From: Ruminococcus flavefaciens
Lineage (GTDB): Bacteria; Bacillota; Clostridia; Oscillospirales; Ruminococcaceae
DNA length: 5,914 nt
NCBI GenBank assembly: GCA_902796705.1
Contig: CADBQF010000169.1
Coordinates: forward strand, 1 to 5,914
Reading direction: 5' to 3'
A model generated the notes under the pieces. It was not told where the DNA came from, searched no databases, and saw only the letters and a list, made by a program, of their open reading frames with translations. Shown here piece by piece: positions 1 through 5,914 of the stretch; position 1 is the stretch's first letter, and every line of letters begins with the position of its first letter. Position numbers and translations under genes: made by a program.

Positions 1-663
1 CTGCTCTCTGAGATAAATATACGCTCCGCCAAGAACGAGAGAGTCCTCGTGACGACTCTCACAAAGAAAATGGCGGAAGATCTGACTTCCTACTACGAGA
101 ACCTCGGTGTAAAGGTACGCTACCTCCACCATGATATCGATACTATCGAGCGAATGGAGATAATCAAAGACCTGCGAAGCGGAGTATTCGACGTGCTTGT
201 CGGTATAAATCTTCTCCGTGAGGGACTTGATATCCCGGAGGTGAGCCTGATAGCTATACTCGATGCCGACAAGGAAGGCTTCCTGCGAAGCGAGACTTCT
301 CTCATACAGACGATAGGACGTGCTGCCCGAAACAGTGAGGGAAAAGTCATCATGTACGCCGATTCCGTCACAGGTTCTATGGAGCGTGCTATCATGGAGA
401 CAGAACGCCGCCGCAGCCTTCAGATCGCCTACAACAAGGAACACGGCATAGTCCCGAAGACGATAATCAAGGATATACGTGACGTTCTTGAGATAACTTC
501 AAAGAAGAAAGTTGACGAGAAGACCAAAAAGAAGAAGATGTCCGCTGCCGAGAAGCAGCAGCTCATCGACCGTCTCACCATAGAGATGAAGAATGCCGCA
601 AAGATGCTCGAATTTGAACACGCTGCCTATCTCCGTGACAAGATAAAGGAGCTGAAAGGATAA
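1..663 (+). CDS. uvrB: UvrABC system protein B, C-terminal part (5' end outside window)
   Basis: UvrB is the DNA helicase-like subunit of nucleotide excision repair: UvrA loads it at lesions, it verifies the damage, then it recruits UvrC for incision. The reading frame is open from base 1, so the gene is cut by the window edge. About 220 of the usual roughly 660 residues are present. The GTG at 49 lies inside the conserved stretch [15 protein letters not shown] and is a valine, not a start. Visible elements, numbered from the first codon, are the second helicase domain with [15 protein letters not shown] (about 68-82) and the arginine-finger motif QTIGRAARN (103-111). These are followed by a lysine-rich linker (about 160-182). 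The C-terminal UVR motif (about 188-218, with E-F-E-x-A-A-x-L-R-D) contacts UvrC. The TAA stop lies 3 bases before uvrA, indicating one operon. Family assignment is essentially certain. Confidence 0.97.
   Translation: MLSEINIRSAKNERVLVTTLTKKMAEDLTSYYENLGVKVRYLHHDIDTIERMEIIKDLRSGVFDVLVGINLLREGLDIPEVSLIAILDADKEGFLRSETSLIQTIGRAARNSEGKVIMYADSVTGSMERAIMETERRRSLQIAYNKEHGIVPKTIIKDIRDVLEITSKKKVDEKTKKKKMSAAEKQQLIDRLTIEMKNAAKMLEFEHAAYLRDKIKELKG
655..660 (+). promoter_or_regulatory. Ribosome binding site of uvrA
   Basis: AAAGGA sits 6 bases before the ATG at 667 and is formed by the last two sense codons of uvrB. The ribosome finishing uvrB therefore covers the uvrA initiation site. This suggests translational coupling of the two subunits, which is an inference from spacing. 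Confidence 0.75.
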
Positions 664-666
664 TAT

Positions 667-3498
667 ATGACTGACAAGATCATCATAAAAGGTGCAAGAG
701 AGAACAATCTTAAAAATATCGATGTGGAGCTTCCGAGAGATAAGCTCATCGTCATGACCGGTCTTTCCGGTTCGGGAAAATCCTCGCTTGCCTTTGATAC
801 GATATATGCCGACGGTCAGAGAAGATACGTCGAGAGCCTTTCTTCGTATGCGAGAATGTTCCTCGGACAAATGGAAAAACCGGACGTTGACAGCATAGAC
901 GGACTCTCCCCTGCAATATCTATCGACCAGAAGACCACATCAAAGAACCCACGTTCAACAGTAGGCACGGTAACGGAGATATACGATCATCTCCGACTCC
1001 TCTATGCAAGGATAGGCGTTCCTCACTGCCCTGTCTGCGGACGTGAGATATCACAGCAGTCGATAGACCAGATAGTCGATACGATAATGGAGCTTCCGAA
1101 GGGTACGAAGTTGCAGCTCCTCGCTCCCATAGTCCGTGGAAGAAAAGGTCAGTACGCCAAGGAACTCGACAGTGCAAGGCGTTCGGGATTCGTCCGTGTG
1201 CGTATCGACGGGATAATGTACGACCTCGGTGAAGAGATAAAGCTCGACAAGAACAAGAAGCACAATATCGAGATAATCGTTGACCGTATCGTCATCAAGG
1301 ACGGAATAGAGTCACGTATCACCGACAGCCTTGAAACAGTATTCGGTCTGACGGGCGGACTTGCACTCGTCGATGTCATCGACGGCGAGGAGATGCTCTT
1401 CTCGCAGAATTACGCCTGCCCGGAGCATAACATAAGCATAGGCGACCTTGAACCGGTCATGTTCTCGTTCAACAATCCTATCGGTGCTTGTCCGAAGTGT
1501 ACGGGACTGGGCGTGTTCAGGCATATCGATCCTGATCTTATAATACCAAACCGTGACCTGAGCATAATGGGCGGAGCTATAAAAGCTTCCGGCTGGAACA
1601 GTCTTGACGAGACATCGATAGCAACTCTGTACTATAAGGCGATATCGAAGAAATATGATATTCCCCTCGATGTTCCGGTGAAGAAGCTCAAAAAGAGCCA
1701 GTTGGATATTTTCCTCTACGGCACGGGAGATGAAAAACTCGAACTCGTCCGCCCGAAGTCGCTCGGCGGAGGAAAGTATGAGACTCCGTTCGAGGGTGTC
1801 ATCAATAACCTTGAAAGACGCTACAGGGAAACGAACAGCGAATACTCCAAAGCCGAGATCGAAGAGTGCATGAGCGAAGTGGAATGCCCTGCCTGCAAGG
1901 GAAAAAGACTCCGTGAGGAATATCTTGCCGTCACAGTCGGAAACAAGAATATCAGCGAGCTTACAGATCTTTCCGTCAAGGATTCGCTGGAATTCTTCAA
2001 CAGCCTTGACCTCTCCGGAAATGATATTTTCATCGGTGAGAGGATAATCAAGGAGATAAAGGAAAGACTCGGATTCCTCAAGAGCGTCGGTCTTGAATAC
2101 CTCACGCTGTCACGTTCATCGGGAACGCTTTCAGGCGGCGAGAGCCAGAGGATACGCCTTGCAACTCAGATAGGTTCGTCGCTCGTGGGAGTTCTGTATA
2201 TCCTCGACGAGCCGAGCATCGGTCTTCATCAGCGTGACAACGACAAACTCATTGCTACTCTGAAAAAGCTTCGTGACCTCGGAAATACTCTCATTGTAGT
2301 CGAGCATGACGATGATACTATCCTCTCCGCAGACTATGTAGTCGATATCGGCCCCGGAGCAGGCGTGAACGGCGGAAACGTCGTATTCTCCGGAACTGTT
2401 GACAAGCTCCTGAAATGCAGGGATTCCATTACAGGTCAGTATCTCAGCGGAAAGAAGAAGATACCTGTCCCGGAGACACGCAGACAGGGAAACGGAAAAT
2501 TCCTCACTGTCAGGGGAGCGAGCGAACATAATCTCGACAATATCGATGTTCAGATACCGCTCGGAAAATTCATATGCGTCACAGGAGTTTCAGGTTCGGG
2601 AAAATCATCTCTCGTGAATGAGGTCATCTACAAGCACCTCGCCGCAAAGCTCAACCGTGCCAAGATCAAAGCCGGAAAATTCACCTCTATGGAGGGCATC
2701 GAAGAACTTGACAAGGTGATATGTATAGATCAGTCACCGATAGGCAGGACACCTCGCTCCAATCCGGCGACGTATACGGGAGTATTTACCGATATAAGGG
2801 AACTTTTCGCCCAGACTCCCGATGCAAAGGCTCACGGCTATACGAGCGGAAGATTCTCGTTCAACACTAAGGGCGGAAGATGTGAAGCCTGCGAGGGCGA
2901 CGGCATCATCAAGATAGAGATGCACTTCCTGCCGGATATATATGTTCCCTGTGAAGTCTGCAAGGGAAAGCGGTACAACCGTGAAACGCTCGAAGTCCAC
3001 TACAAGGGAAAATCGATCTACGATGTCCTTGAAATGACTGTAGACGAGGGTGTGGATTTCTTTGAGCATCTCCCGAAGATAGCACGCAAACTGAAAACTT
3101 TGCAGGAAGTCGGTCTTGGATATATCAAGATAGGCCAGCCTGCAACGACGCTCTCCGGCGGTGAAGCACAGAGAGTCAAGCTCTCGACTGAGCTTTCCAA
3201 GCGTGCAACAGGAAAGACTATTTATATCCTTGACGAGCCGACGACGGGACTCCACACAGCCGATGTACACAAGCTCATCGAAGTATTGCAGAGCCTTACC
3301 GAACAGGGAAATACCGTCCTTGTGATAGAACATAATCTTGACGTTATAAAGGTCGCAGACCATATTATCGACTTAGGCCCGGAGGGAGGCGACGGCGGCG
3401 GAAAGATCGTCGCTGAGGGAACGCCGGAAGAAGTAGCAGCCTGCCCCGCTTCATACACCGGAAAATATCTCATAGGAAAACTTAAACAACAGGGCTGA
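667..3498 (+). CDS. uvrA: UvrABC system protein A (excinuclease ABC ATPase subunit)
   Basis: UvrA dimers scan DNA for bulky lesions and load UvrB in an ATP-dependent way; the protein is cytosolic. At 943 aa it has the normal family length. ABC module I has Walker A GLSGSGKS at 32-39, signature LSGGE at 488-492 and Walker B ending D514-E515. Module II has Walker A GVSGSGKS at 640-647, signature LSGGE at 829-833 and Walker B D856-E857. The region of about 120-245, with CPVCG and the RGRKGQY stretch, corresponds to the UvrB-binding domain. Zinc site 1 is C251, H254, C275, C278, where the second ligand is His instead of the common Cys. The C-terminal zinc site is C739, C742, C762, C765. The ATG start is supported by AAAGGA 6 bases upstream and by the standard N-terminal phrase [17 protein letters not shown]. 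It follows uvrB by 3 bases and ends just before a terminator. All ATPase residues I checked are intact. Confidence 0.98.
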   Translation: MTDKIIIKGARENNLKNIDVELPRDKLIVMTGLSGSGKSSLAFDTIYADGQRRYVESLSSYARMFLGQMEKPDVDSIDGLSPAISIDQKTTSKNPRSTVGTVTEIYDHLRLLYARIGVPHCPVCGREISQQSIDQIVDTIMELPKGTKLQLLAPIVRGRKGQYAKELDSARRSGFVRVRIDGIMYDLGEEIKLDKNKKHNIEIIVDRIVIKDGIESRITDSLETVFGLTGGLALVDVIDGEEMLFSQNYACPEHNISIGDLEPVMFSFNNPIGACPKCTGLGVFRHIDPDLIIPNRDLSIMGGAIKASGWNSLDETSIATLYYKAISKKYDIPLDVPVKKLKKSQLDIFLYGTGDEKLELVRPKSLGGGKYETPFEGVINNLERRYRETNSEYSKAEIEECMSEVECPACKGKRLREEYLAVTVGNKNISELTDLSVKDSLEFFNSLDLSGNDIFIGERIIKEIKERLGFLKSVGLEYLTLSRSSGTLSGGESQRIRLATQIGSSLVGVLYILDEPSIGLHQRDNDKLIATLKKLRDLGNTLIVVEHDDDTILSADYVVDIGPGAGVNGGNVVFSGTVDKLLKCRDSITGQYLSGKKKIPVPETRRQGNGKFLTVRGASEHNLDNIDVQIPLGKFICVTGVSGSGKSSLVNEVIYKHLAAKLNRAKIKAGKFTSMEGIEELDKVICIDQSPIGRTPRSNPATYTGVFTDIRELFAQTPDAKAHGYTSGRFSFNTKGGRCEACEGDGIIKIEMHFLPDIYVPCEVCKGKRYNRETLEVHYKGKSIYDVLEMTVDEGVDFFEHLPKIARKLKTLQEVGLGYIKIGQPATTLSGGEAQRVKLSTELSKRATGKTIYILDEPTTGLHTADVHKLIEVLQSLTEQGNTVLVIEHNLDVIKVADHIIDLGPEGGDGGGKIVAEGTPEEVAACPASYTGKYLIGKLKQQG

Positions 3499-3507
3499 TA
3501 AAGCTGT

Positions 3508-3571
3508 AAAAAACTTTCCCCTGACAGGACGCTTACAGACGGCATTTAATGCCGGCGTCCCGTCAGGGGAA
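3508..3571 (-). terminator. Rho-independent terminator of the pseudokinase gene (same hairpin, opposite strand)
   Basis: Read on the minus strand, the same 17-base stem is fully paired, because the plus-strand A/C mismatch becomes a G-U wobble. It is followed after two bases by TTTTTT (complement of 3508-3513). It lies about 30 bases past the TAA of the minus-strand gene. The element therefore stops transcription from both converging genes. Confidence 0.88.
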
Positions 3572-3580
3572 TTATTTTTT
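3516..3580 (+). terminator. Rho-independent terminator of the uvrBA operon (shared hairpin)
   Basis: Arms 3516-3532 and 3555-3571 are 17-base inverted repeats with a single mismatch (A3526 against C3561). The loop region holds a second small hairpin, CGGCAT/ATGCCG at 3540-3545 and 3549-3554 with a TTA loop. The stem is followed directly by TTATTTTTT (3572-3580). It begins 17 bases after the uvrA stop. Stem, GC-rich core and T-run together make this a textbook intrinsic terminator. Confidence 0.92.
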
Positions 3581-3602
3581 ATTCAGTTTTCTGACCGGAT
3601 CA

Positions 3603-5624
3603 TTACCACGAAGGCGGAACGTTCGGATCTTCGCCGCCCTGAGCCTGTGTAGGCGGATCGACAGGCGGAGCCTGTGTCACCGGTTCGGGTGCCTGTGTCA
3701 CGGGTTCGGGTGCCTGTGTAACCGGCTCAGGTGCTTGTGTTACAGGCTCTACATATGCCGGAGCTGTAGTCGCAGGCGGTATATATTGATACTGAGTCGT
3801 TGTCTGGCTCTCTCCGCCGTCATCGATATAGATATTCTGATTAGGATCGAAGCCGCCGATGATATCGGCATCGTCGGTGATATAGTATACGATCAGCTTC
3901 TTGCCTTCCTTGTTGCTGAATACGCTGCCCGGATATACGACCTTGCCCTCTACCTGAAGCTGAACGACATCATTCGGCTCGCCGTAGTATGCAGCGGAAG
4001 TAGCGATCTTGGAATAGTTCGATATGCCGGCTTTTTTGAGTTCCTTTTCGTACTGGGTGATAGTCATTCCCTCATATTCGGGGATCTCTGCCGACTCCTT
4101 GCCCTTGCTGACTTTTACTCTGATAGTCGTACCGGCGGCTACCTGCTCGCCCGGATCGTAATTCTGCCAGAATATCATGTCAACTTCGTAATCGTCGTTG
4201 TACTCATATATAGCCTCGAACTTGAAGTAATCCTTGTAGTTCTCCTCGGTATAGTCATAGAACTTTCCGACGAGATCGGGGATTATAGTATCGCTGATTT
4301 CGGTATTTTCCTCATCTTCCGGATCGTCGCTCACAACATTGTCCGTTGAGGAAGAAGATCTTCCGTTGAGTTCGTCGCTGTCATCGCCTACTCCGCTCAT
4401 CGCATTGAAGACGAACACACCGATTATCATAAGTATAGCGATAAGAAGCACGCCGATGATTATCGGGACTTTTATCTTATCTACCGTATTGACACGTTCA
4501 TATCTGTAGCCGCCGTTTCTCTGCGGATCGGGGTAATACTCCTGCGGAGGAGGCCCCTGATATCTTACAGGCTGGCGATCCATCTGGTCGGGATAACTCT
4601 CCCTGTAGACTCTCTGTTCCGGCTGCATCTGCTGAACCGGCTGTACAGGTCTTGAAACTGCCGGCTGCTCAAAGAGCTTTGTGACGAGTTCGGTGATAGT
4701 CTGTATCCTGTCCTGGCCGGAAGGATTCATACCCTGCATTATTACGTTTGAAACGTGTTCCGGTATCCTTGAATTGAGCATATGCGGGGCACAAAGGTCG
4801 TCATGTTTCAGACGGCTGAGCGAATCTACCGGCATACAGCCTGTCAACGCCCTGTACATCAACGCACATATTCCGTAGATATCTGTCCACGAACCCTGAC
4901 GGCTGCTCGTTGCGGAAGAATACTGCTCCGGTGCTGCATATCCCTTGAAAAGCTCATATTCAAGACCGGCATCGACCGTTCTTGCGGAAGATATACAGAA
5001 AGCCGTGAGCTTCAGTTCGCCCTTATCGTTGATATAGACCGTATCGGGACTGATAGCACGGTGTATTATACCTGCATTGTGGAGAATGCCTATCGTAGTC
5101 AGGAGCGGCGGGAATATCTTTGCGAGCTGCTCCCAGCTTATCTCTCCGGCATTGTCCTTGAGGTAATCGAGCATCTTCACGCCGTCGATATATTCGTATA
5201 CTGTATATGTAGTATTATTTTCAGCGAACATATCGAGAATGGGATTGATATTTGAATTGTTCCTGAGTCTTGCGAGGTGCTTGTTCATCTCGGTATACTC
5301 AGCCATGAATGATTTATATAATGCGAGATCATTATAGTTGACGCTTATAGTCGCCTTGTTCTTCACACGGGTGCAGAGATGCACAGGCATATATTCCCTG
5401 ATGAGGACACGGCAGTCAGTTGACATATCGTGACATACATAAGTTGCACCCTCACCGTTGAAGTCCTGGAGTATCCCTACAAGATATCTGTCATGGAGTA
5501 TTGTCCCTGGGGCGATGTACATGGGATTATGAGGTGTATTCTCATCATAACCGCAGGACGGGCAGACAGTCAGCTCTGCGTCGTACCGTTCCATACACTT
5601 GTAACAGAATTTGCGTTCTCCCAA
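3603..5624 (-). CDS. Membrane-anchored zinc-ribbon pseudokinase with PASTA domains
   Basis: Predicted 673-aa single-pass membrane protein of the PrkC/PknB-like class. Layout: zinc ribbon C7-x2-C10-x10-C21-x2-C24-G; kinase-fold domain about 46-319; Pro/Gln-rich linker about 320-370; transmembrane helix about 386-406; acidic/Ser-rich stretch 413-442; PASTA-like domains about 445-508 and 513-582; Pro/Thr-rich tail with four EPVTQAP heptads (626-653). Fold markers kept are E109 (helix C), the activation-segment end GYAAPEQY (228-235) and SWTDIYGIC (245-253). Catalytic residues are lost: the VAIK lysine is R76, HRD is H188-R189-A190, the usual Asn after SPD is T195, and DFG is A208-F209-C210. The glycine loop is degenerate (FNGEGATY). 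The family is expected to sense cell-wall fragments outside and signal inside; here phosphotransfer is probably absent, so a scaffold or allosteric role is inferred. TTG start chosen: AAAGGAGG lies 7 bases upstream and the zinc ribbon follows at once. Its partner is unknown. Confidence 0.9.
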   Translation of the reverse strand: MGERKFCYKCMERYDAELTVCPSCGYDENTPHNPMYIAPGTILHDRYLVGILQDFNGEGATYVCHDMSTDCRVLIREYMPVHLCTRVKNKATISVNYNDLALYKSFMAEYTEMNKHLARLRNNSNINPILDMFAENNTTYTVYEYIDGVKMLDYLKDNAGEISWEQLAKIFPPLLTTIGILHNAGIIHRAISPDTVYINDKGELKLTAFCISSARTVDAGLEYELFKGYAAPEQYSSATSSRQGSWTDIYGICALMYRALTGCMPVDSLSRLKHDDLCAPHMLNSRIPEHVSNVIMQGMNPSGQDRIQTITELVTKLFEQPAVSRPVQPVQQMQPEQRVYRESYPDQMDRQPVRYQGPPPQEYYPDPQRNGGYRYERVNTVDKIKVPIIIGVLLIAILMIIGVFVFNAMSGVGDDSDELNGRSSSSTDNVVSDDPEDEENTEISDTIIPDLVGKFYDYTEENYKDYFKFEAIYEYNDDYEVDMIFWQNYDPGEQVAAGTTIRVKVSKGKESAEIPEYEGMTITQYEKELKKAGISNYSKIATSAAYYGEPNDVVQLQVEGKVVYPGSVFSNKEGKKLIVYYITDDADIIGGFDPNQNIYIDDGGESQTTTQYQYIPPATTAPAYVEPVTQAPEPVTQAPEPVTQAPEPVTQAPPVDPPTQAQGGEDPNVPPSW
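3666..3749 (-). repeat. Four tandem 21-bp repeats encoding EPVTQAP heptads
   Basis: Four head-to-tail 21-base units (3666-3686, 3687-3707, 3708-3728, 3729-3749) encode residues 626-653 of the pseudokinase. Every unit reads EPVTQAP exactly. The units differ in DNA only at third codon positions, for example Glu GAA/GAG, Val GTG/GTT/GTA and Pro CCG/CCC/CCT. The tail lies beyond the PASTA domains, so it should be extracellular, either as a flexible spacer or as a wall-associated segment. Confidence 0.95.
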
Positions 5625-5631
5625 AGCAGCT

Positions 5632-5639
5632 CCTCCTTT
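5632..5639 (-). promoter_or_regulatory. Ribosome binding site deciding the TTG start of the pseudokinase
   Basis: The minus strand reads AAAGGAGG, an almost full anti-16S match, followed by a 7-base spacer (5625-5631) and TTG at 5622-5624. No comparable site precedes the in-frame ATGs at 5703-5705 or 5670-5672. An upstream start would also put 27 or 16 unrelated residues before the zinc ribbon. Confidence 0.88.
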
Positions 5640-5674
5640 TGCACTAAAAATTACGGGACACAGAACACGCATAT

Positions 5675-5702
5675 CCCTGCATATCTGTATTTCACGGCAG
5701 GG
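5675..5702 (-). other. Weak hairpin in the pseudokinase leader
   Basis: CCCTGC (5675-5680) and GCAGGG (5697-5702) form a perfect 6-bp stem around a 16-base loop. It lies inside the predicted untranslated leader of about 96 nt (roughly 5625-5720). No T-run follows and no known riboswitch consensus is recognisable, so this may be chance pairing. Confidence 0.3.
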
Positions 5703-5726
5703 CAAGGCATTATCTGTATCATATCT

Positions 5727-5755
5727 ATTTTATCAGTAATAAAGAAAAAAGTCAA
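5727..5755 (-). promoter_or_regulatory. Sigma-A type promoter of the pseudokinase gene
   Basis: The minus strand shows TTGACT (-35, 5750-5755), a 17-base spacer and TAAAAT (-10, 5727-5732), with an extended -10 TG one base before the -10 hexamer. This is one mismatch per hexamer from consensus at ideal spacing. The predicted transcription start is near 5720, giving a leader of about 96 nt. The gene should thus have its own, fairly strong promoter independent of the gene further upstream. Confidence 0.85.
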
Positions 5756-5758
5756 CCG

Positions 5759-5825
5759 CTTTAGACATCTTATTACGAAATCGTCGGAATTTGTATTTTT
5801 TCTGTAATATTTAAGATGTCTAAAG
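5759..5825. repeat. 14-bp perfect inverted repeat upstream of the pseudokinase promoter
   Basis: CTTTAGACATCTTA (5759-5772) and TAAGATGTCTAAAG (5812-5825) are exact reverse complements separated by 39 AT-rich bases. TTAC (5773-5776) and GTAA (5804-5807) could extend the pairing after a 4-base bulge. The inner arm ends 3 bases from the -35 box. Each arm is itself a near-dyad, AGA-NN-TCT. It could be a pair of regulator sites, an AT-rich hairpin ending the upstream transcript, or the ends of a tiny inserted element. The sequence alone does not decide. Confidence 0.8.
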
Positions 5826-5842
5826 AGATTATTTTGTAACAA

Positions 5843-5914
5843 TTACAGGCTGATAAGTCCTGCTCCTGCCATTTCCGAGGCTGCGAGCATAACGCCGAGT
5901 TTTCCGCTTGTGTA
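5843..5914 (-). CDS. 3' end of an unidentified protein gene (5' part outside window)
   Basis: From the window edge the minus strand has an open frame of 23 codons ending in TAA (5843-5845). It reads YTSGKLGVMLAAS followed by EMAGAGLISL. The composition is protein-like: Ala/Gly/Leu-rich with a regular hydrophobic pattern that would suit a C-terminal helix. The codon usage (CTC, GGA, GCA) fits the neighbours. The opposite strand in this stretch gives a Cys/His-rich, implausible translation. I do not recognise the family. It is co-directional with the pseudokinase gene, but a separate promoter and an inverted repeat lie between them, so they are probably not one simple operon. Confidence 0.5.
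   Translation of the reverse strand, partial: YTSGKLGVMLAASEMAGAGLISL

Noticed and set aside
49..663. Separate small gene starting with GTG at 49
   Set aside because: The frame continues upstream to base 1 in clear UvrB sequence, so the GTG is an internal valine.
2734..3363. 209-codon minus-strand open frame within uvrA, and other antisense frames in uvrA and uvrB
   Set aside because: They lack ribosome sites and recognisable domains and lie wholly opposite highly conserved UvrA/UvrB coding sequence.
3666..3749. Tandem 21-bp repeats as a CRISPR array or satellite
   Set aside because: There are no spacers, the units are in frame, and variation is only synonymous. They are a protein repeat.
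3549..4349. 266-codon open frame on the plus strand opposite the PASTA and tail region
   Set aside because: It is the antisense shadow of the pseudokinase gene. Its Cys/Arg-rich repeats are simply the complement of the EPVTQAP units, and it begins inside the terminator hairpin without a ribosome site.
5625..5705. ATG start at 5703-5705 extending the pseudokinase by 27 residues
   Set aside because: It has no Shine-Dalgarno and would start about 15 bases after the predicted transcription start. AAAGGAGG points to the TTG at 5622-5624, directly before the zinc ribbon.
5430..5807. 125-codon plus-strand open frame covering the pseudokinase 5' end and promoter
   Set aside because: It overlaps a well-supported minus-strand promoter, ribosome site and zinc ribbon, and its translation has no recognisable features.
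5759..5825. Inverted repeat as an insertion sequence or MITE
   Set aside because: The 67-bp span has no evident flanking target duplication (GC to the left, AGATT to the right) and no coding capacity. A mobile origin is not excluded but is unsupported.
5701..5842. SOS (LexA) operator near the right-hand promoter
   Set aside because: No match to the Firmicute box CGAAC-N4-GTTCG is visible, and the uvrBA promoter where one would be expected is outside the window.

Overview
The window looks like chromosomal DNA from a clostridial Firmicute, most likely a Ruminococcus or close relative. This is inferred from three things: the uvrB-uvrA order, heavy use of ATA for isoleucine at a GC content near one half, and a zinc-ribbon/kinase-like/PASTA membrane protein whose wording (REYMP, H-R-x-I-S-P-D, S-W-T-D-I-Y) matches a kinase family I associate with Ruminococcaceae. 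No mobile element, CRISPR array, rRNA or tRNA is visible. Coding density is high, and the longest gene-free stretch is about 218 bases.

Left part (1-3498, + strand): the last 220 codons of uvrB, then after 3 bases a complete uvrA (943 aa). These are the damage-recognition subunits of nucleotide excision repair and are evidently co-transcribed. The operon promoter lies outside the window. UvrA has both ABC ATPase cores intact, and its first zinc site has the ligand set C-H-C-C.

Middle (3499-3602): a long hairpin with a T-run on each side serves as a shared bidirectional terminator between the convergent uvrA and the next gene.

Right part (3603-5624, - strand): a 673-aa single-pass membrane protein. 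It runs from an N-terminal CxxC/CxxC zinc ribbon to a kinase-fold domain, a Pro/Gln-rich linker, one transmembrane helix, an acidic stretch, two PASTA-like domains and a Pro/Thr-rich tail with four perfect EPVTQAP heptads. Its kinase domain has lost the VAIK lysine, the HRD aspartate, the following asparagine and the DFG aspartate. I therefore call it a pseudokinase, and it is the most interesting object here. It starts at a TTG behind a strong Shine-Dalgarno sequence and has a near-consensus sigma-A promoter with a leader of about 96 nt. A 14-bp perfect inverted repeat lies just upstream of its -35 box.

Right edge (5843-5914, - strand): the last 23 codons of an unidentified gene oriented like the pseudokinase gene. 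The repair operon and the pseudokinase gene appear to be unrelated transcription units that meet tail to tail.
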